Shown piece after piece: positions 52,959 through 61,425 of a DNA stretch of 64,000 nt. A program made the translations under genes and the position numbers. The notes beneath the pieces were generated by a model, which did not search any database, was not told where the DNA came from, and saw nothing but the letters and a program-made list of their open reading frames with translations. The stretch is from G963923945 sp965199175 (lineage in GTDB: Bacteria > Pseudomonadota > Alphaproteobacteria > G963923945): positions 310,001 to 374,000 of the forward strand of contig OZ240684.1 of assembly GCA_965199175.1 (NCBI GenBank). The letters run 5' to 3'. Numbering within the stretch: position 1 is the stretch's first letter; each line of letters opens with the position of its first letter.

Positions 52959-53867
52959 TTAAACCGGCTTTCTTGTTCTGTTTCCTGAATGCTCACTCAC
53001 CTGTCCCCCGATATCATGGCGGTGATCGTGATGATGGACGTAAATTGCATGACTTTCATGGGAACGCCCGGGGAAGAAACGCCGGTAATCAGGGTGGCTG
53101 TTGACCGATTGCGGTGGTCCCTGGCAACAGATATGGCGATTGAGGCAGATGACATGATCACTATAGGCACTGACCACATGTAAATCATGGGAAACCATCA
53201 GGATGGTACAGCCGCGTTGTTTTTGCAGTTCTAAAATCAGGCGAAAAAGGTCATCACAGCCGTTGGCATCCAGCCCTTGAGTTGGTTCATCAAGGATCAG
53301 CAATTCCGGCTCACCCATCAGAGCACGAGCAATGACGATGCGCTGGCACTCCCCACCGGAAAGCGCACGCATAGGCCGGTCAATGAGTGGCAGAGCATCA
53401 ACCTCAATCAGTGATTTTCTAATCCTGTCCCGGTGACAATCCGGACGCATGGCAATGAAGCGACTGGCGGTCAGCGGAAGAGAATCGGGAATATCCAGAT
53501 GTTGGGGTGCATAACCAATCCGCAGGCCATGCCGCCGCCTGATTGTCCCTGTATCTGGTTGCGCCAGACCACCAATCACGCGGGCACAGGTGGTTTTACC
53601 GGCTCCGTTAGGACCAACCAGGGTCGTGAAAGAACCCGCCTGGATATCAAGATCAATGTCTTGCAGGGCGCTATGAGTCCCAAAACGCAGCCCGACACCA
53701 CGTAACGAAACCAAAGCCGGGCTTGCCTGATTCTGGTGATCCTGTGATACAGAAGAATCAGATGGGGGCCGGGAATCCAGACAAGGCTCACAATCAGATG
53801 ACCGGGATGCGGGTGATTGAGAAGCCAGAGAAACCATTTTTTCGATTGATTGTTTTGACGATTGCAT
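52959..53867 (-). CDS. znuC: Zinc ABC transporter ATP-binding protein ZnuC
   Basis: 302 residues. Walker A GPNGAGKTTCARVIGG, signature LSGGECQRIVIARALM, Walker B LLILDEPTQGLDANG and switch MVSHDLHVV fit ZnuC. The first 50 residues are a Ser-rich extension not usual for the family; a later start is possible. The C-terminus is His-rich (HESHAIYVHHHDHRHDIGG), a common zinc-linked feature. First gene of znuCB, divergent from znuA across the Zur operator. Confidence 0.93.
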   Translation of the reverse strand: MQSSKQSIEKMVSLASQSPASRSSDCEPCLDSRPPSDSSVSQDHQNQASPALVSLRGVGLRFGTHSALQDIDLDIQAGSFTTLVGPNGAGKTTCARVIGGLAQPDTGTIRRRHGLRIGYAPQHLDIPDSLPLTASRFIAMRPDCHRDRIRKSLIEVDALPLIDRPMRALSGGECQRIVIARALMGEPELLILDEPTQGLDANGCDDLFRLILELQKQRGCTILMVSHDLHVVSAYSDHVICLNRHICCQGPPQSVNSHPDYRRFFPGRSHESHAIYVHHHDHRHDIGGQVSEHSGNRTRKPV

Positions 53868-53936
53868 GACCCGTCTTAGAAAATTTTAAAAGCAAAATTT
53901 CAAAAACCGGGTTTGAGTGACTATACAGTTTCAAAA

Positions 53937-53951
53937 TGTTATACTATAACA
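53937..53951. promoter_or_regulatory. Zur operator between znuC and znuA
   Basis: TGTTATACTATAACA is a perfect 15-bp palindrome; flanking AAA/CTT extends the symmetry to 21 bp with one mismatch. It closely matches the alphaproteobacterial Zur box (a TGTTATA-N-TATAACA type core). It lies 69 bases before znuC and 173 before znuA, where zinc-loaded Zur could repress both directions. Confidence 0.85.
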
Positions 53952-54124
53952 CTTAAATAACGCAACTCTGCTGTGGTTGATCGCCATAGATGGGCATCGG
54001 CTGATTGCTATCACAGATTTTAATCACCAATGTCAATCCTGGATCCTCAATCAGTGATGTTGGGATGGTTCGGGTGATATAACCGCATGATTTTTCTTTT
54101 TTATTTTTCTCCGGGGTTTTCCTG

Positions 54125-55492
54125 ATGATTCGATTCTGTAACTGTCTGTTTAAGCGATCTGGCTCTGTTGCCGGATATCTGGTTTTTATCCTGAGTTTTG
54201 GGGTGTTCGGCTGGTCTTCGGATGCGGTATCAGCCCCTGATTCTACCCAATCGGCGGTATCAGGAGGGTCTGTCCCCTCTGTTGTTGTCAGCATCGCACC
54301 TCTGCATGCTTTGGTTACCGGTGTTATGGCTGGTTTGGGGCAACCGGCCTTGCTGATTCCTTCTGATTCTTCGCCGCATGGTGCGGCTTTGCGCCCCTCC
54401 CAGGCAGATACCCTCAGCACAGCCGATTTGGTGATTTGGATTGGCCCGGAGCTTGAAACCCGTTTGGGTCGTCCCATTGCCGCCCTGGCTGATCAGGCCC
54501 GTATACTGCGTCTGCGTGATGATAAAAATCTGGATTGGCTTGTCGCCCGTTCGGCTGGTCATCACCATCATCATGACCATCATGATGATGACCATGGCCG
54601 TGACCGCGACCGGGATGACGATGACCGGTATGACGATGATGACCATCATGGCCATGAGCGGGATGATGATGACCGGTATGACGATGATAATAATCATGAC
54701 CATGAGCGGGATGATGATGACCGGTATGACGACGATGATGATCATGGCCATGACCGGGATGATGATGATCATGGCCGTGACCGGGATGACGATGACCGGT
54801 ATGATGAAGATGACCATCATGACCATGAGCGGGATGATGATGACCAGTATGATGACGATGGTGATCATGATCATCACGGGAGATCATCTGAAGGATCGAC
54901 CAAAGCATCAATCGGCCGGATTGATCCTCATTTGTGGCTGGACCCAAAGCGGGCGGCGGTGTTTGTGGAGCATGTTGCCGGGGTCTTAGCGGACATGGAC
55001 CCTGGCCATGCTGCTTTTTACCGGGGGAATGCGCAAATGCTTGCCCAGGCTCTGATTGCTTTGGATGCAGAGATTGCTGATGCTTTAAGACCGGTTGCCC
55101 GGCGGGGCTATGTGGTTGCCCATGATGCGTATCAGTATTTTGAGAACCGGTACCAGCTGCATCCGCTTGGTTTTGTTGCTGTATCTCCTGATCGGCCGCC
55201 CGGGGCGGCTTCAATGCGGGCACTCCGGAATTCGATTGCTGCTTCTGGTCCGCTTTGTTTATTTACCGAAACCCAGTTTTCGCCCCGTGTTACCGGGACT
55301 CTGGCCGATGAATTTGGCTTGCAGACGGCCCGGCTGGATCCGTTAGCTCCGCCAACCGATCTGTCTCAATCCGGTTCTGATCACCGGGCATCTGATCCCG
55401 TGATCACCGCTTCGGGGAATTATTTTGCCATGATGCGTCATCTGGCCGTAACCATGGCGGGGTGTCTTTTGTCATTGCCCGGCCATCACTAA
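54125..55492 (+). CDS. znuA: Zinc-binding periplasmic protein ZnuA with very long Asp/His loop
   Basis: 455 residues against about 310 in E. coli. Signal peptide residues 1-37 (GYLVFILSFGVFGWSSDAVSA). The first zinc His is in SIAPLHALVTGVM, then LIPSDSSPHGAALRPSQAD and LVIWIGPELETRLGRP. Residues about 143-255 are the metal-shuttling loop, made of 16-residue repeats like HERDDDDRYDDDDDHG. The fold resumes with DPHLWLDPKRAAVF and YVVAHDAYQYF. It captures zinc in the periplasm and hands it to ZnuB. The loop is unusually long and Asp-dominated. Expression is probably under the Zur site. Confidence 0.93.
   Translation: MIRFCNCLFKRSGSVAGYLVFILSFGVFGWSSDAVSAPDSTQSAVSGGSVPSVVVSIAPLHALVTGVMAGLGQPALLIPSDSSPHGAALRPSQADTLSTADLVIWIGPELETRLGRPIAALADQARILRLRDDKNLDWLVARSAGHHHHHDHHDDDHGRDRDRDDDDRYDDDDHHGHERDDDDRYDDDNNHDHERDDDDRYDDDDDHGHDRDDDDHGRDRDDDDRYDEDDHHDHERDDDDQYDDDGDHDHHGRSSEGSTKASIGRIDPHLWLDPKRAAVFVEHVAGVLADMDPGHAAFYRGNAQMLAQALIALDAEIADALRPVARRGYVVAHDAYQYFENRYQLHPLGFVAVSPDRPPGAASMRALRNSIAASGPLCLFTETQFSPRVTGTLADEFGLQTARLDPLAPPTDLSQSGSDHRASDPVITASGNYFAMMRHLAVTMAGCLLSLPGHH
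54560..54885 (+). repeat. 48-bp tandem repeats encoding the ZnuA metal loop
   Basis: Units begin with CATGAGCGGGATGATGATGA at 54653 and 54701 and, slightly changed, at 54749; degenerate copies flank them. The period is 48 bp (16 codons). Because of the GAT/ATC bias all frames remain open here, creating spurious antisense frames. Confidence 0.9.
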
Positions 55493-55508
55493 GGGGTGTC
55501 CTGTTTGC
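55423..55508 (+). repeat. Copy 1 of the duplicated znuA 3' end
   Basis: 86 bp covering the last codons of znuA, its stop and what follows. It matches 55781-55866 with three differences by eye, at a constant offset of 358 bp; weaker identity at the same offset extends left to about 55377. Confidence 0.9.
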
Positions 55509-55969
55509 GTGGGCTGATTATTCCGGTGGGTATCTGATATGTTTATGGGTGTCTGATATGTTTGATGATACCTGATACATTGACTTCCAATACATCCCGA
55601 TCCAACACGTCCCGCAATACGTCCTGATCCAATACGTTCTGATTCAACACGTCCCGGTCTGAAACATTTCAATCCGGCGGGTGCGTCAATTTCTGATGGC
55701 TGGTTTTTAATGACCGGTTTGTGATGATTGATTTCTGATTATCAGGTATCCGATCCCGTGATTACGGAATTGGATGCCTGTTTTGCCATGATGCGTCATT
55801 TGGCCGTAACCATGGCGGGGTGTCTTTTGTCATTGCCCGGTCATCACTAAGGGCTGTCCTGTTTGCAGGGGGTCAATATTATTTCTATTTGACATTTTTT
55901 GATATCTGTGCTAGTGAACAAAGCACAATCAATCAATGTCTAAAACAGGATCATAATCAGGAGAACAGG
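55493..55969. other. Region after znuA with a duplicated znuA end and short repeats
   Basis: No intact gene. Holds TGATATGTTT...TGATACATT near-repeats and a series built on CCAATACGTCCTGATC (55585-55665), then copy 2 of the znuA end. The open frame that runs from 55820 into the next gene starts inside that copy and is not its true start. Confidence 0.7.
55781..55866 (+). repeat. Copy 2 of the duplicated znuA 3' end
   Basis: 86 bp matching 55423-55508. It includes a stop-proximal coding piece of znuA without the rest of the gene, so it is an untranslated relic about 100 bases before the DUF6973-like gene. Confidence 0.9.
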
Positions 55970-57157
55970 ATGTTCAGACATAAAAGAACGATGCTTGAAA
56001 GAATGTTCAAAGGCCAAATCAGACGCAGAAAAACAGTGCAACCTCTGATCAATATTACGGCTGGCTCCCCGGGGCGGGAGCCGGAATCGACACAAGCCTC
56101 ATCAATCAGGCAACCATCACCGCCGCAGAAATGGACAATCCCCCTGGGCAAGCAAAAACCCAATCCCCAGCCTCATCATGAGGCCCGTGATCAGGAGGGG
56201 CAGACCGGAAAAAATTCATCCGGGATTGTGCCGGATTTTTCCCATGTTACCTGGGAAGGCATGTCAAAATTATGGGATGACCACCAGTCTCAGGCCCGGC
56301 CTGATAGCAGAGATCTGGCATCGAAGGTTTTTCACTACCTCTTTAAGGGTTCCAGGGCCAAGGCCAATGCTAAAAATCCGTTCATTAAAGGTTATCAACC
56401 TTTGCCTGAGGGCACACATCCATTCGCCACAGGCAGCGATCTCCTCTCTCTGGGGGATAATCTAAATTTTAATCAAAATGGCTCCGGTATGGCGAGGTAT
56501 CTGGCGGGCCATCTGGCGCGACACATGGGGGGGCGTCTGAAGAATTATGTATCGGAAAATGTGGATTGGAAACAAGAGCCTCCCGACATTGTCAAAGATA
56601 TTATGGGCAATGCAAAAGAGCATTACAACGCTTTTAAAGGGATAGCGAGCAAGACAAAAAGGCGTTACGATACTATAAATAGAATACAAGAACGTGCCTC
56701 GAATATTGCCTGGGAGCATTATAAGGATTCTGAAGGTAAAATCGCTTACGGAGAGGGCAATGCCTTCATGCACTATATTCTCAGCTATCTTTTGACCAAA
56801 GAATTCGGTGAAAAAGTGGCCAAAGAAATCACTGATGCCAATGAAGTAATCCCGGCGGGTTTTTATAATCGGCATGATTTTAAGATTGAACAAAGTTGGG
56901 ACGCCCTCTTTGAGAACTTCTCTAAGGATACTTTGTACCAGTTTTATACCAGCTTCAGGAATTTTTTGGAGGAATACGGAAAACGTGACTTCGGCATCAA
57001 TGAGGCCGATAGAAAAGCTGATCTGTACAATAACTGGCGTGGACGCCGGGCTCATAACCTGACCAAAGACCTTGAGGGGGTTATCCGTATCTTTAAAGAT
57101 GATGCCAGGCAGGGTTTTGTGGCCATTCCGAAAATTCCTCCCGGATGGAACCGCTAA
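55970..57157 (+). CDS. DUF6973-like protein with Pro/Gln-rich N-terminal linker
   Basis: 395 residues from the ATG at 55970 with AGGAGAACAGG upstream. Residues 1-25 are strongly basic; about 26-100 are Pro/Gln/Ser-rich linker; about 100-395 form a helical domain. It holds YGEGNAFMHYILSYLLTKEF then KEITDANEV and, later, ADLYNNWRGRRAH. The order NAF-x-H ... DAxE ... D-x-x-NN-x-x-GR is the core I associate with DUF6973, a domain of unknown function seen in effector-like and surface proteins. The usual His of DAHE is Asn here. No signal peptide. The next gene starts 11 bases later and encodes a membrane protein. Confidence 0.65.
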   Translation: MFRHKRTMLERMFKGQIRRRKTVQPLINITAGSPGREPESTQASSIRQPSPPQKWTIPLGKQKPNPQPHHEARDQEGQTGKNSSGIVPDFSHVTWEGMSKLWDDHQSQARPDSRDLASKVFHYLFKGSRAKANAKNPFIKGYQPLPEGTHPFATGSDLLSLGDNLNFNQNGSGMARYLAGHLARHMGGRLKNYVSENVDWKQEPPDIVKDIMGNAKEHYNAFKGIASKTKRRYDTINRIQERASNIAWEHYKDSEGKIAYGEGNAFMHYILSYLLTKEFGEKVAKEITDANEVIPAGFYNRHDFKIEQSWDALFENFSKDTLYQFYTSFRNFLEEYGKRDFGINEADRKADLYNNWRGRRAHNLTKDLEGVIRIFKDDARQGFVAIPKIPPGWNR

Positions 57158-57168
57158 AAGAGGCCAGG

Positions 57169-58371
57169 ATGATGAAACCAATGCCGCTGCGTGATTTCTC
57201 TGTTGTTTCGGTTATCCGGCGGTGGTTCTCGGTCCGGGGGGTGGCGGTCCTCTATCTTTGGGTGGTGACGATCATTGCTTTCCTGTGTTTGAGGATTCTC
57301 AAAGGTATCATAGAGGCGATGTGGTCGGAGTTTTCTTCTAAAAAGACAGAGCGGGATACTCCAGATTGGGGTGTTCCTGATGAGCATCGTTATGGGTATC
57401 TTTTTCGCACTGATTCCCCCCGACCGGTTTCTGATGCTATCCCGGATAGTCTGGGATCTGTCCCTATCCAGGGTATTGGGGAAATCCTGATATTTATTTT
57501 GGGTGTATTGGTGATCTGTGCGGTTCAAATTCCCGGTTGGCTGCTGTTGTTGTGGCGTTGGCGGTGTTTGCCCCCCGCTCTCCGCCAGCCGGATTTCTGG
57601 CCGCACTTTTCCATATGGGTATGGGCGGTCAGCTGTCTCTGGATATCAACATCGACCATCACAGCCCATTATGGGTTTGATCTTTACCTGCTGGCGGTCA
57701 ATCCTGAATATGTTTTTTGGTCGGTTGATACAGTCAATATATCGGGTTTTTTATTGGCCCATTTTCTGTTGATTCTATGCTTACTGGCCTTTCAGGCTCC
57801 CTTCTGGTTGACGCTATGGCTTTTGCGCCGTCCGCATTTTTTGACCGGTGGTTCACTCCCCCAAATACTGGCCAAAGAATTGACTAAAAAACCCTCACAT
57901 CTGCACCGGATCCTGAGGCTGTGTCTGTCGGCAGCTTTCGTGATTGCGGCGGTCTGTTTCTTTTGGATACTGTTCGACACTTTTGGTGTACTGACCGGCC
58001 TCATTTTGCTCTTTATGCTGTTTTTCCTGGTTGCTTGTCTGGTTTATCTTCTGTTTCCGTCCCTGGGGATGCTCTGGTGGGTATGGTGTCGGGGGCATCG
58101 TGAGACGTCACCCTCCCACCCCCCGGCTTTGGGATGGTTGGTTGGTTTTTTATGGGTTCCCTTCATAGTCGTTGCTGTTGTGGAGTCGAATCTAACTTAT
58201 TTGACTCATTTTGAGGGCTATGAACTTTATACCCCGGCGGATATGGAGGGATTTTCGGATCATCTCTGGACCGGGGTGGCGATGGCACAAGGGCTGGGTT
58301 GGCTGGCCTTATTGCTGTCTTTATGGTGGCATCGTTACCAATCAAAGCGGTTGGCCGATGCGCCGTCATAA
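57169..58371 (+). CDS. Eight-helix integral membrane protein, partner of the DUF6973-like gene
   Basis: About 400 residues from the ATG at 57169 (AGAGG upstream), 11 bases after the previous stop. Hydrophobic segments: VAVLYLWVVTIIAFLCLRIL, ILIFILGVLVICAVQIPGWL, WVWAVSCLWISTSTIT, GFLLAHFLLILCLLAFQAPF, LSAAFVIAAVCFFWILF, GLILLFMLFFLVACLVYLLF, LVGFLWVPFIVVAVVE and LGWLALLLSLWW. The loop between helices 1 and 2 is long and polar. No transporter or enzyme family is recognised. Tight spacing suggests a functional pair with the DUF6973-like protein, perhaps anchor, immunity or channel. Confidence 0.7.
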   Translation: MMKPMPLRDFSVVSVIRRWFSVRGVAVLYLWVVTIIAFLCLRILKGIIEAMWSEFSSKKTERDTPDWGVPDEHRYGYLFRTDSPRPVSDAIPDSLGSVPIQGIGEILIFILGVLVICAVQIPGWLLLLWRWRCLPPALRQPDFWPHFSIWVWAVSCLWISTSTITAHYGFDLYLLAVNPEYVFWSVDTVNISGFLLAHFLLILCLLAFQAPFWLTLWLLRRPHFLTGGSLPQILAKELTKKPSHLHRILRLCLSAAFVIAAVCFFWILFDTFGVLTGLILLFMLFFLVACLVYLLFPSLGMLWWVWCRGHRETSPSHPPALGWLVGFLWVPFIVVAVVESNLTYLTHFEGYELYTPADMEGFSDHLWTGVAMAQGLGWLALLLSLWWHRYQSKRLADAPS

Positions 58372-58533
58372 CCGGGCATTGTGATTTCTTAGTCACCGTT
58401 CCTGTATTCTGGTCATTGAGACGTCCCGGATCATTGGGGCTGTATTAAGGGGGTGTTTTTCTGGTCTCAGAAGCTATGATGACCCTGAGCCGGTTGTGAT
58501 CCGCACCCGGTCAGGGAGGCCGTCTGGCCGATC

Positions 58534-58580
58534 TAATAAGAGAACTCATGTAATAAGAGAACCAATCTAATAAGAGAATA
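58534..58580. repeat. 17-bp tandem repeats before the DUF4212 gene
   Basis: TAATAAGAGAA starts at 58534, 58551 and 58568, a regular 17-bp period. The last copy lies just before the ribosome binding site of the DUF4212 gene. Confidence 0.85.
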
Positions 58581-58599
58581 TGACAAGAGAGATGATGTG

Positions 58600-58959
58600 A
58601 TGGCAGCCTCCCCCCGGCAAACCGGCACGGACCCGGTTGATAATGGGCCGGCCGACCGAGAGATTTCTCAGGAAACAGCCCGCCGTTACTGGGTGGCTAA
58701 TCTCAAGATTTTGGCAGTCTTGCTCGCGGTTTGGTGTCTGGTATCTTTCGGTTTATCGATCATTCTGGTTGACGTATTGAACAGGATAGAATTTTTCGGG
58801 TTCAAGCTGGGTTTCTGGTGGGCGCAGCAAGGATCGGTCTATGTCTTTGTCGGGTTAATTTTTGTCTATATTTTCTGGATTGGGCGGGTGGAAAAGCGTT
58901 TTGGTGTGAGCGGGGATACAGGCAACCATCAATGTTCAGGCCGGGGTTCGGACTCATGA
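58600..58959 (+). CDS. DUF4212 small subunit of a sodium:solute symporter
   Basis: 119 residues from the ATG at 58600. Two transmembrane helices: LKILAVLLAVWCLVSFGLSIIL and GSVYVFVGLIFVYIFWIGRVE, with FFGFKLGFWWAQQG between, the signature of DUF4212 proteins. These small subunits always accompany a large SSS-family symporter of the VC_2705 type; they probably stabilise it in the membrane. The next gene starts within its stop codon (ATGA overlap), so the two are coupled. Confidence 0.9.
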   Translation: MAASPRQTGTDPVDNGPADREISQETARRYWVANLKILAVLLAVWCLVSFGLSIILVDVLNRIEFFGFKLGFWWAQQGSVYVFVGLIFVYIFWIGRVEKRFGVSGDTGNHQCSGRGSDS

Positions 58960-60728
58960 GTACTCAGGTTTTAATCTATCTGTTTGTCGGGATTTCTTTT
59001 GCCTTTTATATCGGTATTGCTCTTTACGCCCGTGCCTCCTCAACCAGGGATTTCTATGTTGCATCCGGCGGGGTTCATCCGGTTGCCAACGGCATGGCGA
59101 CAGCAGCCGACTGGATGAGTGCGGCCTCCTTTATTTCTATGGCCGGGATTATCGCTTTTACCGGCTATGATGGTTCGGTTTATCTGCTTGGCTGGACTGG
59201 TGGTTATGTTCTTCTGGCTCTTTTACTGGCGCCGTATTTACGCAAATTCGGCCAATTTACGGTGCCTGATTTTATTGGTGAGCGCTATTACTCCAGGCTG
59301 GCCCGGGTGGTTGCGGTTATCTGCCTGATTTTTGTGTCCTTTACCTATGTGGCTGGCCAGATGCGCGGTGTGGGTATTGTTTTTTCGCGTTTTTTGGAGA
59401 TTGAGATTGCCACCGGCGTCCTGGTGGGGATGGGGGTGGTGTTTGTATATTCTGTGCTCGGCGGGATGAAGGGAATCACCTATACCCAGGTTGCACAATA
59501 TTGTGTGCTGATTTTTGCCTATATGACTCCGGCGATTTTCATTTCCCTGCTGATCACTGGTCATCCTGTTCCTCAGCTTGGTTTGGGATCAACAGTCCAG
59601 GATGGATCCGGGCTTTCGGTTTTGCAAAAGCTGGATGGGGTGCTCTCTGATCTTGGATTTCGACCCTATACCGAAGGAACACGGGCGACCATTGATGTTT
59701 TTGCCATTACCCTGGCTCTGATGGCCGGGACCGCTGGTCTGCCGCATGTGATTGTCCGTTTTTTTACGGTTCCCAAGGTCTCTGATGCCCGTCTTTCGGC
59801 TGGATATGCGCTGATCTTTATTGCCTTACTTTATACGACTGCCCCGGCTGTTGCTGCCTTTGCCCGTTTGAATTTTGTCGATACGGTTTCGGGTACGTCT
59901 TATGCCGAGGTCCCTCACTGGTTCAAAAACTGGGAACAGATTGGTTTGATTGGCTGGCAGGATAAAAACCAGGATGGGGTGATTCAATACAGCCCGGGAC
60001 CGCCTTTTGTCGGTAAGCCGCTCTATAATGGTCAGACCGGTTCCAGCGGCGAACGCCTGCTTGACAATCCGCCGATGCCAGGCAGCAATGAAGTCTATGC
60101 AGATCGCGATATTTTTGTGTTGGCCAATCCGGAGATTGCTCAGCTTCCTGGCTGGGTGATTGCTTTGGTGGCTGCCGGGGGTCTGGCCGCAGCGTTATCG
60201 ACCGCTGCCGGGCTTCTTTTGGTTGTTTCAACCGCAGTTTCTCATGATCTTTTGAAGAAGACATTTATGCCTCATATCAATGACCGTCAGGAACTTTTTT
60301 ATGCCCGTCTGGCCACCGCAACAGCGATTGGTTGTGCCGGGTATCTTGGGATCAATCCGCCTGGATTCGTTGCTCAGGTAGTGGCCTTTGCCTTTGGTTT
60401 GGCTTCAGCCTCTTTGTTTCCGGCCATTTTGATGGGGATTTTTTCCAAAAGAATGAATAAGGAAGGGGCGATTGCCGGGATGCTTTCGGGCCTGATTTTC
60501 AGCTTTGGCTATATTGTCTTTTTCAAATTTATTGCTCCGGAGAATAACACTGCCGATCATTGGCTGTTTGGAATTTCCCCTGAGGGGATTGGTGCGGTCG
60601 GGATGGTGCTGAATTTTGCGGTTGCTCTGGCGGTGAGCCGGATGACCCGGCCCCCATCGGAAAAAATACGGGCAATGGTTGATGATCTTCGCCTTCCTTC
60701 AGGTGCCGGGGTGGCGCATAGGCATTAG
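58956..60728 (+). CDS. Sodium:solute symporter large subunit, ActP/VC_2705-like
   Basis: 590 residues from the ATG at 58956. About 13 helices with SSS-family marks: SSTRDFYVASGGVHPVANGM, ATAADWMSAASFISMAG (sodium-site region), GYVLLALLLAPYLRKFGQFT, SVLGGMKGITYTQVAQY, AGTAGLPHVIVRFFT and LAAALSTAAGLLLVVSTAVS. It resembles acetate/monocarboxylate permeases such as ActP; the actual solute is unknown. A hydrophilic insertion at about residues 320-385 (EQIGLIGWQDKNQDGVIQYS) is characteristic of the VC_2705 subfamily. Confidence 0.92.
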   Translation: MSTQVLIYLFVGISFAFYIGIALYARASSTRDFYVASGGVHPVANGMATAADWMSAASFISMAGIIAFTGYDGSVYLLGWTGGYVLLALLLAPYLRKFGQFTVPDFIGERYYSRLARVVAVICLIFVSFTYVAGQMRGVGIVFSRFLEIEIATGVLVGMGVVFVYSVLGGMKGITYTQVAQYCVLIFAYMTPAIFISLLITGHPVPQLGLGSTVQDGSGLSVLQKLDGVLSDLGFRPYTEGTRATIDVFAITLALMAGTAGLPHVIVRFFTVPKVSDARLSAGYALIFIALLYTTAPAVAAFARLNFVDTVSGTSYAEVPHWFKNWEQIGLIGWQDKNQDGVIQYSPGPPFVGKPLYNGQTGSSGERLLDNPPMPGSNEVYADRDIFVLANPEIAQLPGWVIALVAAGGLAAALSTAAGLLLVVSTAVSHDLLKKTFMPHINDRQELFYARLATATAIGCAGYLGINPPGFVAQVVAFAFGLASASLFPAILMGIFSKRMNKEGAIAGMLSGLIFSFGYIVFFKFIAPENNTADHWLFGISPEGIGAVGMVLNFAVALAVSRMTRPPSEKIRAMVDDLRLPSGAGVAHRH

Positions 60729-60959
60729 TATCATATTACGTATTCAAAAAGCGCATATTGATCAAAGGCAGGGATTTCAAAATGAAAGGCTCAGAGCAGC
60801 CGGATGATCAGGCAACAGCCGGTCTTTTTGTTCTCTTGCATCTTTATCCCGGTTAAGATGGGAGTGTTGGAGTGAGCAAAAAGCCCAAAGCCGACCCGGA
60901 ACTATATTTTTATTTTTTCCTCTGTGTTTTTCTGTCTTTTTGAATAATCTGGTTTTTTG

Positions 60960-61346
60960 ATGATGAAACCCGCCCTTGATGCGTTTTTTGATGCTGTGAC
61001 ATTCAATGCGGATGGTCTGGTTCCGGTGATTGCTCAGAGCCATGACACCGGTGAGGTGCTGATGATGGCCTGGATGAATCGGCAGGCAATCGAGATGACT
61101 TTGCGTGAAGGCTGGCTTTATTATTGGTCCCGGTCGCGTCAGCAGCTTTGGCGCAAAGGCGAGACCTCTGGCCATGTCCAGCGTCTGGTTGATTTACGGA
61201 TTGATTGTGACGGGGACACTTTATTGGCTCTGATTGAGCAAACCGGGGTAGCGTGTCATACCGGTGCGCGTAATTGTTTCTATCGGGCCTGGCGGGATGG
61301 ACATCTGGTGGGTGTGGATGCTTCCCGGACGGCTGATGATCAATGA
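60960..61346 (+). CDS. hisI: Phosphoribosyl-AMP cyclohydrolase
   Basis: 128 residues. Characteristic order: FNADGLVPVIAQSHDTGEVL, MAWMNRQAIEMTLREGWLYY, WSRSRQQLWRKGETSGHVQ, then LRIDCDGDTLLALIEQTGVA and CHTGARNCFYRAW. The metal-binding Asp-x-Asp (CDGDT) and the Cys residues in DCDGD and ACHTGARNC are present. It opens the adenine ring of phosphoribosyl-AMP in histidine synthesis. Single-function form without the HisE domain. ATG at 60960 or 60963; a clear ribosome site is not seen. No other his genes nearby. Confidence 0.93.
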   Translation: MMKPALDAFFDAVTFNADGLVPVIAQSHDTGEVLMMAWMNRQAIEMTLREGWLYYWSRSRQQLWRKGETSGHVQRLVDLRIDCDGDTLLALIEQTGVACHTGARNCFYRAWRDGHLVGVDASRTADDQ

Positions 61347-61425
61347 TGATGTTGGGCGCAACGGAGTCTTCGGGACAATTCCTGCTATTTTCATCTTGTA
61401 TTCTCAGCGGTGGAATTCTCAGGAG

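Noticed and set aside
54260..55223. Long antisense frames and an extra plus-strand frame across the znuA loop
   Set aside because: The GAT/ATC repeat keeps all frames open; the translations are monotonous Ile/Met/Val or His/Gly runs and the real gene is ZnuA, with family motifs on both sides of the loop.
55820..55969. Longer N-terminus for the DUF6973-like protein
   Set aside because: These 50 codons begin in the duplicated znuA tail; the ATG at 55970 has an AGGAG ribosome site.
60777..61175. Minus-strand frame of 132 codons opposite hisI
   Set aside because: Shadow of the well-supported hisI gene.
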